Below are positions 1 to 7,785 of a stretch of DNA of 17,226 nucleotides, piece by piece. The position numbers and the translations under genes were made by a program. Origin of the DNA: Acidobacteriaceae bacterium (GTDB taxonomy: Bacteria > Acidobacteriota > Terriglobia > Terriglobales > Acidobacteriaceae); the NCBI GenBank assembly GCA_003135495.1, contig PLBX01000361.1, positions 3,113 to 20,338 on the forward strand. Reading direction: 5' to 3'. Under the pieces are notes generated by a model. It did no database searches. It was not told the DNA's origin and was given only the letters and a program-made list of their open reading frames with translations. Numbering within the stretch: position 1 is the first letter of the stretch; each line of letters starts with the position of its first letter.

Positions 1-230
1 CGCTCGCCCTCGCCGATGACGATGGTGCCGTGCATGGGGACAGTGTCCATGGTTTGGCGCATGGCCTCGGTGGCCACCTGATCACTAAGTGGACGATCTC
101 CCTGGCCCATGGTGCGCGCCGATTCGATTGCCGCATTCTCCACCACGCGCAAAAATTCCAGCGCCAGATCACTTTCCAGGTTGTCTCCGAAATTCTTGGC
201 ACGCGGTTCAGTCCGGGTTTGGATGTTCAT
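1..230 (-). CDS. glpX: Class II fructose-1,6-bisphosphatase (GlpX), N-terminal part, cut by left edge
   Basis: This is the first 76 codons of a minus-strand gene that continues beyond the left edge. The protein begins [14 protein letters not shown] and then has [28 protein letters not shown] and GTIVIGEGE, which is the N-terminal pattern of GlpX. By known family structure, Asp50 (in PLSD) and Glu74 (in GEGE) align with E. coli metal ligands Asp33 and Glu57. The enzyme hydrolyses fructose-1,6-bisphosphate to fructose-6-phosphate in cytosolic gluconeogenesis. The ATG at 230 is preceded by CGGAG at 236-240 with a 5-base gap, so the start is firm. The N-terminus is about 17 residues longer than the E. 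coli protein. The catalytic second half is not visible. Confidence 0.9.
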   Translation of the reverse strand, partial: MNIQTRTEPRAKNFGDNLESDLALEFLRVVENAAIESARTMGQGDRPLSDQVATEAMRQTMDTVPMHGTIVIGEGE

Positions 231-253
231 TGAGTCTCCGAAATAAAATTGCG

Positions 254-289
254 ACTCTGCAATATATTCCCTTGCAGGCGAAGATGGAA
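254..289 (-). promoter_or_regulatory. Possible glpX promoter
   Basis: On the minus strand TATATT (266 down to 261) lies about 30 bases upstream of the glpX ATG, which fits a -10 box with a short leader. The matching -35 position reads TTCCAT, a poor match, so only the -10 half is supported. Confidence 0.3.
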
Positions 290-347
290 GTGCATGGATC
301 ACCTTAGTTCGATTGGGATTTTGCTGGTGCAGGGTGCAAGGAGAAGG

Positions 348-367
348 GCCGGGCGGGGACGCCCGGC
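348..367. repeat. GC-rich inverted repeat, 7-bp perfect stem
   Basis: GCCGGGC at 348-354 is complementary to GCCCGGC at 361-367 around a six-base loop. A second small hairpin follows at once (CCATC 371-375 and GATGG 380-384). There is no T-run, so it is not an intrinsic terminator. The form fits a REP-like dispersed element, but copy number cannot be seen from one window. Confidence 0.5.
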
Positions 368-778
368 GCTCCATCCTTCGATGGCTCGCCCGCATTTTTC
401 GAACGCACACCGTCTGCTAATCCCGGCGAAATATAAAGAGCTGATGGGCTGGTGGCTTCCGCGTGTTTGCGATGCGATGACTGCATCAATTAGCACCTAA
501 TCCAGTCGTATCGCTTAGGTGTGACACGGGCGGAGCAAGAAGAGGCTATGAATGTAGCGCTCGTGGTTGGCGGGAGCATTGTAATCCCGCATATGCGGCT
601 TGCGTATGAGTTGCTGACGGAGCTCTATTCCATGTGAGGTTGATTGCCGGCAAGCGGCCGGGCTAGCGGGAAAAGGGTCTGGGTGCTTGGAAAGCGTGAG
701 GGAGTTAGCAGAAATTCTCTATTTGCGATGCCAAAACTGAAGGTGAGGTAGTGTGCCCGAAACCCTTCCTTGGTGTTA

Positions 779-816
779 GAGGGGTCCGGAAACCTTCCCC
801 GTTTTCCGAACCCCTC
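779..816. repeat. Long inverted repeat, 14-bp stem with one mismatch
   Basis: The 14 bases at 779-792 (starting GAGGGGTCCGG) pair with 803-816 (ending ACCCCTC) with a single C/A mismatch, around a ten-base loop at 793-802. This is the strongest stem in the gene-free region. There is no flanking T-run. It could be a dispersed palindromic element or a structured RNA segment. Confidence 0.6.
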
Positions 817-958
817 GCTTACTGGGCTTACCAGACTCGGTTAGGAGAGGTAAGCAAATCCCGCAAGTGAGTGTGATATTGCTCCCAATCACAGGCAACG
901 TCCATGGAGGAGGTCTGAAGCAATGTGAATTTATCTGAAGAAATTGACATTGCGAGGC

Positions 959-987
959 TTGACACCGCGAGCCCGACGGAACAGAAT
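959..987 (+). promoter_or_regulatory. Probable promoter of the winged-helix gene
   Basis: A consensus -35 box TTGACA (959-964) is separated by exactly 17 bases from CAGAAT (982-987), a 4/6 match to TATAAT. A second TTGACA lies 15 bases earlier (944-949), giving a direct repeat of the box. The predicted leader to the TTG start at 1131 is about 137 bases and carries the GC-rich repeat stretch. Confidence 0.45.
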
Positions 988-1130
988 TTGTGGCGTCGCA
1001 AAAGTCGTTGTGAAGAGCCGGGCACCCCCACCTGGCTGGACCTTCGACTCCGCTCAGGGCAGGCTTGTGATAAGCCAGTTGCTCCACTGAGCCATTCACT
1101 GCGTCCGCTGTACCGATCTGGGAGTGTATC

Positions 1131-1571
1131 TTGCCTGACAAAAGAATTTGTTTCGACGATTTCGAACTCGATTACAGTCGCTTTCAGCTTTGCCGGGCTG
1201 GCCATACGATCCGGCTCGAGGGATTGCCCCTGCAATTGCTGATGATGCTGGTCGAGAAAAGAGGCCAGTTGGTTACGCGCGAGGAGATCTCCGAGGAGCT
1301 GTGGGGCAAAGACGTTTTCGTGGATGTTGAAGGCGGAATCAACACAGCCATCCGCAAGGTACGGCGGGTGCTCGGGGACGATGCCGACGAACCGCGGTAT
1401 CTGAAAACTGTGGTTGGCAAGGGGTATCGCTTTGTGGCTCCTGACGCCGAGGAAGATGTTGGCGCGCCTCTTGCTTCCGATAAATTCGCTGTCTCCGCGG
1501 AAGAATTAGGGCGGGCCATAATGGCGGCGGCGGGCATAGACCCAGAAAATCCCAGCGGAACGAAAACCTAA
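1131..1571 (+). CDS. Stand-alone winged-helix DNA-binding protein (PhoB/ToxR-type)
   Basis: The 146-residue protein is almost entirely one OmpR/PhoB-type winged-helix domain (about residues 3-103). It shows the usual order: an N-terminal beta sheet (ICFDDFELD), LLMMLVEKRGQLVTREEI, LWGKDVFVDVEGGINTAI with the recognition helix, then RYLKTVVGKGYRFVAP forming the wing. The start is TTG at 1131, with GGAG at 1121-1124 six bases upstream; no in-frame ATG fits. In acidobacteria this domain is commonly fused to TPR, beta-propeller or membrane-sensor parts. Here only about 43 residues follow, with no transmembrane segment and no receiver domain. It presumably binds DNA in the cytoplasm as a transcription regulator; target and signal are unknown. 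The argD-type gene begins 77 bases downstream. Confidence 0.85.
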   Translation: MPDKRICFDDFELDYSRFQLCRAGHTIRLEGLPLQLLMMLVEKRGQLVTREEISEELWGKDVFVDVEGGINTAIRKVRRVLGDDADEPRYLKTVVGKGYRFVAPDAEEDVGAPLASDKFAVSAEELGRAIMAAAGIDPENPSGTKT

Positions 1572-1580
1572 CCACCCGTA

Positions 1581-1602
1581 GAGACGGGGCTTGCCCCGTC
1601 TC
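1581..1602. repeat. Perfect palindrome between the regulator and argD
   Basis: GAGACGGGGC (1581-1590) and GCCCCGTCTC (1593-1602) form a perfect 10-bp stem with only TT between them. Preceded by GTA, it matches a type of short dispersed palindrome (GTAGAGACG plus variable centre) that I recall from intergenic DNA of acidobacteria and cyanobacteria. No T-run follows, so terminator activity is doubtful, though the stem could slow or process a read-through transcript. Confidence 0.6.
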
Positions 1603-1636
1603 CCTCTCACCTCACACTCAATACGGCCGATCGTTT

Positions 1637-1642
1637 TACAAT
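1637..1642 (+). promoter_or_regulatory. Possible -10 box giving a leaderless argD mRNA
   Basis: TACAAT at 1637-1642 matches the -10 consensus in 5 of 6 positions and ends six bases before the ATG at 1649. Transcription would then begin at or next to the start codon. No Shine-Dalgarno sequence is visible before this ATG, which fits a leaderless message. No good -35 box is seen. Confidence 0.35.
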
Positions 1643-1648
1643 TGAAAA

Positions 1649-2881
1649 ATGTCTCGTCTCGAACAGATCGCCGATCTGGAAAAACGCTTTCTTCTTCCCA
1701 CCTACAACCGATATCCGGTTGCCTTTGAGCGTGGCAGAGGTGTTTTCCTTTACGACTTTGACGGCAAGAAATATCTGGACTTCGTCGCTGGTCTCGGCGT
1801 GAACGCGTTGGGGCACGCTCATCCTCGTATCGTAAAAGCGATTCGCGAGCAGGCGGCAAAGCTCGTGCACATATCGAATCTTTATTACAACGAATACCAG
1901 GGAAGGCTGGCGGAGCGGCTCTGCCAGCTCTCCGGCCTTGATCGGGCCTTCTTCTCGAATAGCGGGACTGAGGCGATGGAGGGAGCCATTAAACTCGCGC
2001 GCCTTGCCGCGCACAGGGCGGGCGGCGCGGCTAAGTCGCAACCGGTTGCGCTGCAGGGTTCGTATCATGGCAGAACATTTGGCGCCATGTCGCTTACTGG
2101 ACAGGAAAAGTATCGCAAGGGTTTTGAGCCGATGCTGGAGGAAGTGACGTTCGTCCCCCAGAACGACGTTGAAGGGTTGCGCGCGGCAGTCAACGCCAAC
2201 ACTTGCGCCATCGTGCTGGAACCTATCTTCGGCGAGGGCGGAATCTTGGAATGTTCGGAGGATTTTTTGCGTGCTTGCCGGACATTGGCTGACCAGCACC
2301 AGGCGGCCCTCATTTTCGATGAGATTCAATGCGGATTGGGACGCACCGGGAAGTTTTTCGCATTTCAAAGTTTTGGCGTGATGCCTGACATTGTCACGAT
2401 TGCGAAGCCCATTGCCGCAGGGGTTCCGCTCGGCGCATTTCTCGCGAAAGAACATTTCGCGTCTGCTATTTCTCCCGGACAACACGGCACCACCTTTGGA
2501 GGAGGTCCGCTGGCTTGCCGGGTTGGACTTGAATATCTGGCGATTGTCGAAGATGAAAAGCTGCTGGATAACGTCATTAGAGTCGGCGGGCATCTGCATC
2601 AACAGCTTCAGGAATTGGTTGCGAAGTACGCTGCGACTCGCGAAGTGCGCGGGCGCGGATTTATTCAGGGGCTGGTGCTCGATGTTCCCGCTCGTCCATT
2701 TGTAGAGCAAGGATTAGCGGCAGGCGTGCTGTTCAATGTGACGCAGGATACGGTGCTGCGTTTTTTGCCGCCTTTTCTGCTGCAGGAGAAGCATGTGGAT
2801 AAGGGCATCAAGGTGCTGAAGAAGTTGCTGGGAAAGAAGCGCGGCAAAGCGAGCCGTGCGATGGCGGAAGCTTCATCATGA
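1649..2881 (+). CDS. argD: Acetylornithine-type class III aminotransferase (ArgD family)
   Basis: The 410-residue protein is a full-length fold-type I, class III PLP aminotransferase. Visible landmarks are SNSGTEAMEGAIKLAR (103-118, phosphate/PLP binding), SYHGRT (138-143), FDEIQCGLGRTG (223-234, with Asp224 for the PLP ring nitrogen), AKPIAAGVPLGA with Schiff-base Lys253, and HGTTFGGGPLAC (279-290). Length and motifs match ArgD, which converts N-acetylglutamate semialdehyde to N-acetylornithine with glutamate as amino donor in cytosolic arginine synthesis. Related enzymes (succinylornithine, GABA or LysW-type lysine aminotransferases) share these motifs, and no other arg gene is next to it, so substrate assignment is by similarity only. 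The last ~20 residues form a basic tail. The ATG has no visible ribosome binding site. Confidence 0.8.
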   Translation: MSRLEQIADLEKRFLLPTYNRYPVAFERGRGVFLYDFDGKKYLDFVAGLGVNALGHAHPRIVKAIREQAAKLVHISNLYYNEYQGRLAERLCQLSGLDRAFFSNSGTEAMEGAIKLARLAAHRAGGAAKSQPVALQGSYHGRTFGAMSLTGQEKYRKGFEPMLEEVTFVPQNDVEGLRAAVNANTCAIVLEPIFGEGGILECSEDFLRACRTLADQHQAALIFDEIQCGLGRTGKFFAFQSFGVMPDIVTIAKPIAAGVPLGAFLAKEHFASAISPGQHGTTFGGGPLACRVGLEYLAIVEDEKLLDNVIRVGGHLHQQLQELVAKYAATREVRGRGFIQGLVLDVPARPFVEQGLAAGVLFNVTQDTVLRFLPPFLLQEKHVDKGIKVLKKLLGKKRGKASRAMAEASS

Positions 2882-2908
2882 GCAACAGCGATCACTTGGA
2901 AACGGCAT

Positions 2909-3913
2909 TTGTTACGGCCAAAAAAAGTAGGGGAGCGAAATGCCGCTCCCCAAGAGCGAATAGGCGATACAACGTATAACTCGTCTACGAGTATTTTGTT
3001 GCCCACTAAAACTCAACATCCCGAGGAAAAATTTACCTGCGAAAGTGGCCGAAGTATTAACGGCTGTGCCGAAGAGCGTTGGCTCGACTTGCCTGACGGC
3101 CGCATGCGCTATCTGAAGGCGGGATCCGGCCCGGCGCTAATTCTGATTCACGGACTGCTGGGATACTCATTTTCCTGGCGATTTGCCATGCCCGCGCTGG
3201 CGCGCCATGCGACGGTTTATGCCATCGACAATCTGGGCGCCGGTTTGTCGACCGCGAGCAAGGGGATCGACTACGGCATTCGTGCGACGGCCAGGCGCGT
3301 CTTTCAATTTGCTGATGCGATGGGCATACAGCAGTTCGATCTGCTCGGCAGTTCACATGGCGGCGGGGTCGCAATTATGGCGGCCGCAATGAGCGAGCAG
3401 GAAAAAAGCTCGCGAGTGCGCCGTTTAATCCTGGTGGCTCCGGTGAATCCATGGTCATCGCACGGCAAACAGCTTGCGCCCTTTATTGGCGGCGCGATGG
3501 GCTCTTTTATTTTTCAACATACCGTCGCTCAGTGGCGTTCTCTGGATTATTTATGGCTGAGCCGCATGTTTGGCGACATTACAAAAATTCCTCCCGATTC
3601 GCTCCAGGGATACCGCATACCGGTTCTGGAAAATAATGCGCTCGATTATGGCTCGCAGGTCGTAAAAAGTTGGACGGCGGACATGGCCGCGCTGGAAACG
3701 GCTTTGCCGAAGATTCGCGATATTCGAACGCTTCTGATGTGGGGAACGAAAGACCGCGCAGTTGCTTTCCGCTCCGCCGAGCGGTTGCGGCGAAATTTTC
3801 GCGATGCGCGCTTAGTGACGTTCGAAGGCGTAGGGCATCTGCCGTATGAAGAGGCTTCGGAGGAATTCAACAGCGCGCTGATTGATTTTTTATATGGGGT
3901 TTCTACGTCTTAG
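2909..3913 (+). CDS. Alpha/beta hydrolase
   Basis: The core of an alpha/beta-fold hydrolase is clear from about residue 55 of the longest frame: LILIHGLLGYSFSW (77-90, oxyanion-hole HG), the nucleophile elbow GSSHGG with Ser149, the acid in WGTKDRAV (Asp282), and the histidine in GVGHLPYEE (His310). With an intact triad it should be an active esterase, epoxide hydrolase or similar; the substrate cannot be told. A lid-like insertion lies around 183-250. The start is uncertain. The given TTG at 2909 adds about 50 residues resembling nothing known, and that stretch crosses the inverted repeat at 2930-2951. TTG at 2996 or 2999 may be the true start, and no ribosome binding site decides it. There is no clear signal peptide. 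It sits 27 bases after the aminotransferase and could be co-transcribed with it. Confidence 0.8.
   Translation: MLRPKKVGERNAAPQERIGDTTYNSSTSILLPTKTQHPEEKFTCESGRSINGCAEERWLDLPDGRMRYLKAGSGPALILIHGLLGYSFSWRFAMPALARHATVYAIDNLGAGLSTASKGIDYGIRATARRVFQFADAMGIQQFDLLGSSHGGGVAIMAAAMSEQEKSSRVRRLILVAPVNPWSSHGKQLAPFIGGAMGSFIFQHTVAQWRSLDYLWLSRMFGDITKIPPDSLQGYRIPVLENNALDYGSQVVKSWTADMAALETALPKIRDIRTLLMWGTKDRAVAFRSAERLRRNFRDARLVTFEGVGHLPYEEASEEFNSALIDFLYGVSTS
2930..2951 (-). terminator. Hairpin with T-run on the minus strand, orphan
   Basis: GGGGAGCG (2930-2937) pairs perfectly with CGCTCCCC (2944-2951) around a six-base loop. On the minus strand the stem is followed by TAC and then seven T (2926-2920), the layout of an intrinsic terminator in that direction. 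On the plus strand no T-run follows. No minus-strand gene lies nearby to terminate, so it may be a palindromic element or block antisense transcription. Confidence 0.4.
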
Positions 3914-3990
3914 CTGTCAGTGCTTAGTGCGGAGTTTCTCAGTTCTCAGTAATGGCTCTTCCGAAAATCTTAAAGCTAATTCTGTAAACC

Positions 3991-4608
3991 ATGCACCACG
4001 CCATTTTTGATTCGCTGCGCACCTTCATCGCCGAATACGGTTATTGGGCCGTGGCTCTGGCATTGCTATGCGAGAGCGCAGGGATTCCAGTGCCGGGCGA
4101 AATTACTTTGCTGCTGGCGAGTTTCTTGGCTTATTCCGAACATCATCTACACCTGGGATGGATCATCGTGGTGGCGACTTTTGCGGCGACGCTGGGCGGG
4201 GATCTCGGCTATGCGGTGGGGCTCTATGGCGGACGTCCTCTGCTCGATCGCTATCAAAGCGTTTTGCGAATTCCTCCACGAACACTGCAACGAGGCGAGG
4301 AAATGTTCGCGTACTATGGCGAAGCGGCCATTTTCTTTGCCCGCTTTATTTTTGGCATGCGCGTTTTCGCAGGACCTCTCGCAGGCGTGTTGCGGATGCG
4401 CTGGCAGGTGTTCGCGATCTTCAACTTTCTCGGCGCAGTGGTCTGGGTTACCTTTATCAGCCTTACCGGATATTTGTTCGGCCAACATTGGCGACGGCTG
4501 ATGCACGTAATGCAGCGCTTTAATATTGCGGCCGCGATCATCGCCGCTTTCATTGTCCTGTTTCTTTGGCTGAGATATCGCCGTAGCCCTTCACCGCAGG
4601 ATGACTAG
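3991..4608 (+). CDS. DedA family (VTT domain) membrane protein
   Basis: The 205-residue protein has the DedA/VTT pattern: a hydrophobic N-terminal half with CESAGIPVPGEITLL (27-41), then GGDLGYAVGLYGG (69-81), the amphipathic ARFIFGMRVFAGPLAG (117-132) with conserved arginines Arg118 and Arg124, and a closing membrane helix near 178-195. DedA proteins are inner-membrane proteins with re-entrant loops. Some members are reported to flip undecaprenyl phosphate or other lipids and to affect envelope stress and antimicrobial-peptide tolerance; the activity of this one is inferred only from the family. It starts at ATG 3991 without a visible ribosome binding site, 77 bases after the hydrolase, and ends convergent with the lipoprotein gene. 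Confidence 0.88.
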   Translation: MHHAIFDSLRTFIAEYGYWAVALALLCESAGIPVPGEITLLLASFLAYSEHHLHLGWIIVVATFAATLGGDLGYAVGLYGGRPLLDRYQSVLRIPPRTLQRGEEMFAYYGEAAIFFARFIFGMRVFAGPLAGVLRMRWQVFAIFNFLGAVVWVTFISLTGYLFGQHWRRLMHVMQRFNIAAAIIAAFIVLFLWLRYRRSPSPQDD

Positions 4609-4688
4609 AAGGAAGGAACAATGTTGCCGAAAGCAGTCACAGAGTAATGTGCGCCGCCTATTCAATTCTTCCGGTTTCTTCGACTTTC

Positions 4689-5846
4689 TTATTCGTAAGT
4701 GAATGTCAGGTTGTCGAGGTAAACCGAGTAGGGCGATTGCTGATAGTTCCCGTCCATTTGATAATTGACGGTCACTCCATGCCAACCCGGCGCCGACCCG
4801 GGATTGTAATACTTGTTAATCGTATTGGTCACGCCGTTCAGAGTGATCGATTGATATAACAACTGGTTATCGGAAGTGCGCTGCACCTGAATCGTCAAGT
4901 GGTTCCAGGCGTTGTTATTAGGATGGCACGCAACTCCGGTTGGAACCCAGTGCTGATTGACGTTATCCCAGACATCCCATTCGTTGCCGCCTGCAATACG
5001 GCATTCATGGCCCCAGATGAAGCCCAGGTTATCGAAGAACTGATTGATGTCGAACTCTACCGCTTGCGAAAGTTCAAGGTTGGTGCCGTAGAAATACACG
5101 TCGTAAGTGAAGTCATGGTAAGTCGGAACCAAGGCGTGATTGCTGTCTGGCATGCCCTGGGACGATAAGTCGCCGATGAGGTGATTGTTAAACAGGGCGT
5201 CGGTATACACTGCGGTCCCACCCAAGGAGTATTCGGTTGCTTGTCCACTCATCGAAGGCGATGCGACTCCCTGGTTCATCGAGTACGTGATCCCGTCGCA
5301 GGGCGAGGGCGAGCAGTCCACGAAGGTTGGCGGCCCTTGGCCGTAGGCGGACCAGCCATTGCCGTGCTGAAGGTTTGTGAACGAGTGTCCCTGGTTTTGC
5401 CCGGTAGTATTCCCGCTGGCCGAAACCACTACTTGTAAGGATTCCTGTTTCGATAACCCCTTGGAGTCTGACACGGAGACCGCGAAATTGAAACTGCCAG
5501 AGGCGGTCGGAATTCCAGAGATAGTACCCGCAGCAGCGCCGAGTTGGACTCCCGGCGGAAGGTGACCGGACGCCAGCTTGAAAGTGTAGGGCGCCCTGCC
5601 TCCACTTACTTCCAGCGTGCCGTCATACATCGATCCAACCGTAGCGGAAGGAAGTGTCGGAGAGATGACGAGAGCGGAAGCTGAATTATTTTGGGAGGTA
5701 TTAGTTGTGCTCGAAGGGGTTGTGAGGCCGCCACAAGCGTTAAGCACGAGCAGCCAGAAAAGGATGATGGCCAAGACCGCGGATTGCAAGACAGTGCTTC
5801 GGGTCGCACACTTTTCGTGCGCCAGAACTGATAGCTGGTAAGACAT
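4689..5846 (-). CDS. Ig-like domain lipoprotein with acidobacterial-type C-terminal domain
   Basis: From ATG 5846 the product has 385 residues. A hydrophobic signal ends in LNAC (Cys38), a usable though non-ideal lipobox, so it is probably a lipid-anchored envelope protein. A Ser/Thr/Asn-rich linker is followed by a putative Ig domain (about 58-142, including SGGRAPYTFKLASGHLPPG and GTISGIPTASGSFNF). A C-terminal region of about 230 residues follows, rich in aromatics, Asn and Asp (HDFTYDVYFYG, QAVEFDINQF, YQMDGNY, SVYLDNLTF), with Cys pairs in CSPSPC and in HEC/VAC. This region resembles a concanavalin-like beta-sandwich seen in acidobacterial secreted proteins; its ligand, perhaps carbohydrate, is a guess. 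I prefer ATG 5846, preceded by AGAGG, over the upstream TTG at 5885, which has no ribosome binding site. Confidence 0.75.
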   Translation of the reverse strand: MSYQLSVLAHEKCATRSTVLQSAVLAIILFWLLVLNACGGLTTPSSTTNTSQNNSASALVISPTLPSATVGSMYDGTLEVSGGRAPYTFKLASGHLPPGVQLGAAAGTISGIPTASGSFNFAVSVSDSKGLSKQESLQVVVSASGNTTGQNQGHSFTNLQHGNGWSAYGQGPPTFVDCSPSPCDGITYSMNQGVASPSMSGQATEYSLGGTAVYTDALFNNHLIGDLSSQGMPDSNHALVPTYHDFTYDVYFYGTNLELSQAVEFDINQFFDNLGFIWGHECRIAGGNEWDVWDNVNQHWVPTGVACHPNNNAWNHLTIQVQRTSDNQLLYQSITLNGVTNTINKYYNPGSAPGWHGVTVNYQMDGNYQQSPYSVYLDNLTFTYE

Positions 5847-6155
5847 CTCATTACCTCTCGAAGGGGTTTTCAAGAGGACGCTCAACAGGAGAGCCCTTTG
5901 AATGGCACTCTATCGGGCAGTTAGTAACCAGACCAGATAACCAAAGCCGTGGGGGTCAATAGCACTTACGAGCAGGCGGTAGTTACCGTTGTCGTTTTGG
6001 CCGGATGATCGGCAGGAGAGCGCTGATTTGAACAAACGGGCAGGCGCTGAAAGAAATGAGGCGGCCACCTCCGCGCAATTTTGCGCCGAGTGGAGTCGCT
6101 CGTTGGTAGTTGCTATCTATGCCGCGCGATTTGAGGCTTGCGATTGAGTTTTCAG
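5847..6155. other. Gene-free spacer upstream of the lipoprotein gene
   Basis: These 309 bases separate two minus-strand genes. They must hold the lipoprotein promoter, but no good -35/-10 pair was found; a TTGACC (5959 down to 5954) has no partner at a normal distance. Two small palindromes are present: CGGTA-gt-TACCG at 5977-5988, and GCGCAA/TTGCGC at 6073-6086 just downstream of the YXWGXW gene. Neither is followed by a T-run. Confidence 0.5.
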
Positions 6156-7571
6156 CTAGTCCTTTGGAGGCTTTTTCTCACGGGGTGCAGGCTCATGTTC
6201 CGCGGGCGGCTTTGCGCTGTGCTCGGCCGCGGCAGGCTTCGGCTGATGCTCTGCAGGAGGCGGTGCGGCGTGCTGGGGCGCCGGCCTGGATTCGTGCGTG
6301 GTCGGAGGCCTCGATTCCGTCCGCGGCTTGCTCGCGGCTTGGGGTCTGCTCTCGGAACGGGGTGCGCTCTGAGTTCGCGGCGCAGCGGCCGGCTTCGATT
6401 CTGTTCTTGTTTCTGTCTTTGTTGCCGTCTTCGGCCTGCTCTCGGCGTGAGGAGCAGTCGCGGCATGCGCTTTGGGTGCGGGGTGGGTTGCGTGAGCGGC
6501 GGTCGTTGATTCAGTCTTGGTTTCAGTCTTGGGCCTACTCGCGGTGTGTGGAGCGCTCTCAGCGTGCGCTTTCGCTGCGGGCTTCGATTCGTGAGCGGGA
6601 GTTCTTGTTGCGGTCTTGGTCGCGCTACCTGCTCTGCTCTCGGAGTGAGCTGCGCCTGCCGAATGCGTTTTGGCGGCAGTCGTCTTGGCGGCGGATTTTG
6701 GCTCGTGAGCGGTCGACTTTGCTGCGCTTGCAGATTTGCTTTCTGTGCGGGGCGAACTCGAGGTGTGAGATCGGGCTGCAGATGTAGTGCCGGCAGTACT
6801 AGCGGTCGCCCGATGGGACGAGGCACCCCTGGCTGCGACGACGCCGGAGCCTTTGAACGCGCCAGGCTTCTCAGTTGCAGCGACGGCTGGACGTCCATGG
6901 TTCACCGAGGCGAACTGGTTGCGGTCGGACCGGGCCGCCGTCTGATGCTCCCGCTGGGCCGCTGCCGGCGGAACGTGGCGTTCGTGGGCAAATCTTTCCT
7001 GCGCGGTCGTGGGGCGTGCAGCAATGCCGCCGCGGCCGCCATTAAAGCTGACGTGGGTTCCACGCTCAACCACCGTTTTCTGGTAAACATTGTGGACGAC
7101 ATTGACGTTCACATGGTTTACGCGGGTGTTGTAGAAAAACTGGTTGCCGGTCCAATAGCCGCCGGCGTAGCCATTACCGATGTAGCCGTAGCCATAGTCA
7201 ATTCCGCCATAAAAACCGACTTCGGAACCCCAGTACCCATCGTTCCATAGATAGGCGCCGTCATGCCAACCCCAATATCCCGGCGTCCAAAGAAAGCCCA
7301 CTTCAGGCGCTTCGACCCATGTTCCCGGAACCCAGTAATAGCCGCCGTCGTCGTCGTAGCTCCAATATCCGGGTGTCCAGATATAACCGTCGCCCGGGCA
7401 CATGGGCTGCGCGTAAATCGGCAGCGCCGGGGGCGCGATGGTGACCGACAAAACGACTTGAGCCGATGCCATGAAGGACGTTGCGGCAATCGCGAAAAGA
7501 AACGCTATGAGAAGAAACCAACTAGTGGCTCCGTTCAAGGGAATGGGGCGGCGCTTCGTTAAAATTGGCAT
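6156..7571 (-). CDS. YXWGXW-repeat secreted protein with long low-complexity tail
   Basis: The 471-residue protein has a basic N-terminus and a hydrophobic signal ending MASA, with likely cleavage after Ala37. Four WxxGxW repeats follow: YIWTPGYW (63-70), YYWVPGTW (78-85), FLWTPGYW (93-100) and YLWNDGYW (107-114). Next is a Gly/Tyr/Asn segment (115-165). The remaining ~290 residues are dominated by Ala, Lys, Ser, Thr, His, Pro, Glu and Arg. Within the tail a 33-residue unit beginning KAHA (334 and 367) is imperfectly duplicated. YXWGXW proteins are common in acidobacteria, and their function is not established. Export and a very basic, disordered tail suggest an envelope or extracellular binding role, which is inference. 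A strong promoter lies upstream. AAAGG about nine bases before ATG 7571 is a modest ribosome binding site. Confidence 0.8.
   Translation of the reverse strand: MPILTKRRPIPLNGATSWFLLIAFLFAIAATSFMASAQVVLSVTIAPPALPIYAQPMCPGDGYIWTPGYWSYDDDGGYYWVPGTWVEAPEVGFLWTPGYWGWHDGAYLWNDGYWGSEVGFYGGIDYGYGYIGNGYAGGYWTGNQFFYNTRVNHVNVNVVHNVYQKTVVERGTHVSFNGGRGGIAARPTTAQERFAHERHVPPAAAQREHQTAARSDRNQFASVNHGRPAVAATEKPGAFKGSGVVAARGASSHRATASTAGTTSAARSHTSSSPRTESKSASAAKSTAHEPKSAAKTTAAKTHSAGAAHSESRAGSATKTATRTPAHESKPAAKAHAESAPHTASRPKTETKTESTTAAHATHPAPKAHAATAPHAESRPKTATKTETRTESKPAAAPRTQSAPRSESRPQAASKPRTESRPPTTHESRPAPQHAAPPPAEHQPKPAAAEHSAKPPAEHEPAPREKKPPKD
6375..6572 (-). repeat. Imperfect 99-base tandem repeat inside the YXWGXW tail
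   Basis: Two adjacent 99-base units (6572-6474 and 6473-6375 on the minus strand) encode similar 33-residue segments. The best-matched parts are KAHAESAPHTASRPKTETK and KAHAATAPHAESRPKTATK. The reading frame is preserved, so the repeat has changed tail length without breaking the gene. Confidence 0.6.
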
Positions 7572-7641
7572 GAGTTGTACCCTTTCGGTGGGCCGAAGAA
7601 TCGGGTGAACGTCAGGAAAAAAGAAACCGTGCAGCGAGAAA

Positions 7642-7670
7642 ATCGTATGTCCGGCGAAAATTTAAGTCAA
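7642..7670 (-). promoter_or_regulatory. Promoter of the YXWGXW gene
   Basis: On the minus strand TTGACT (7670 down to 7665) is separated by exactly 17 bases from TACGAT (7647 down to 7642). This is a near-consensus housekeeping promoter about 70 bases upstream of the ATG at 7571. The predicted leader is about 64 bases. Confidence 0.6.
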
Positions 7671-7785
7671 GGCGGGGATGAAGCCTTAGGCAGGCGGATA
7701 TCCTCAGGAGAGGTCAAAGGTTTCTTCGGTCACTTCCACTCTGCCGAGCGCCGTCATATGCTGGTAGATCACTATCAGGCGCACC

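Larger units (their letters stand above)
231..1130. other. Gene-free region with inverted repeats
   Basis: These 900 bases hold no convincing gene: the open frames are short, lack ribosome binding sites and resemble no family I know. The region contains the glpX leader, two inverted repeats (348-367 and 779-816), a promoter-like pair (959-987) and a GC-rich stretch near 1010-1080. That stretch resembles small dispersed repeats I associate with acidobacterial genomes and includes the short inverted repeat CTGGCT/AGCCAG at 1032-1037 and 1073-1078. No tRNA was seen. Confidence 0.6.
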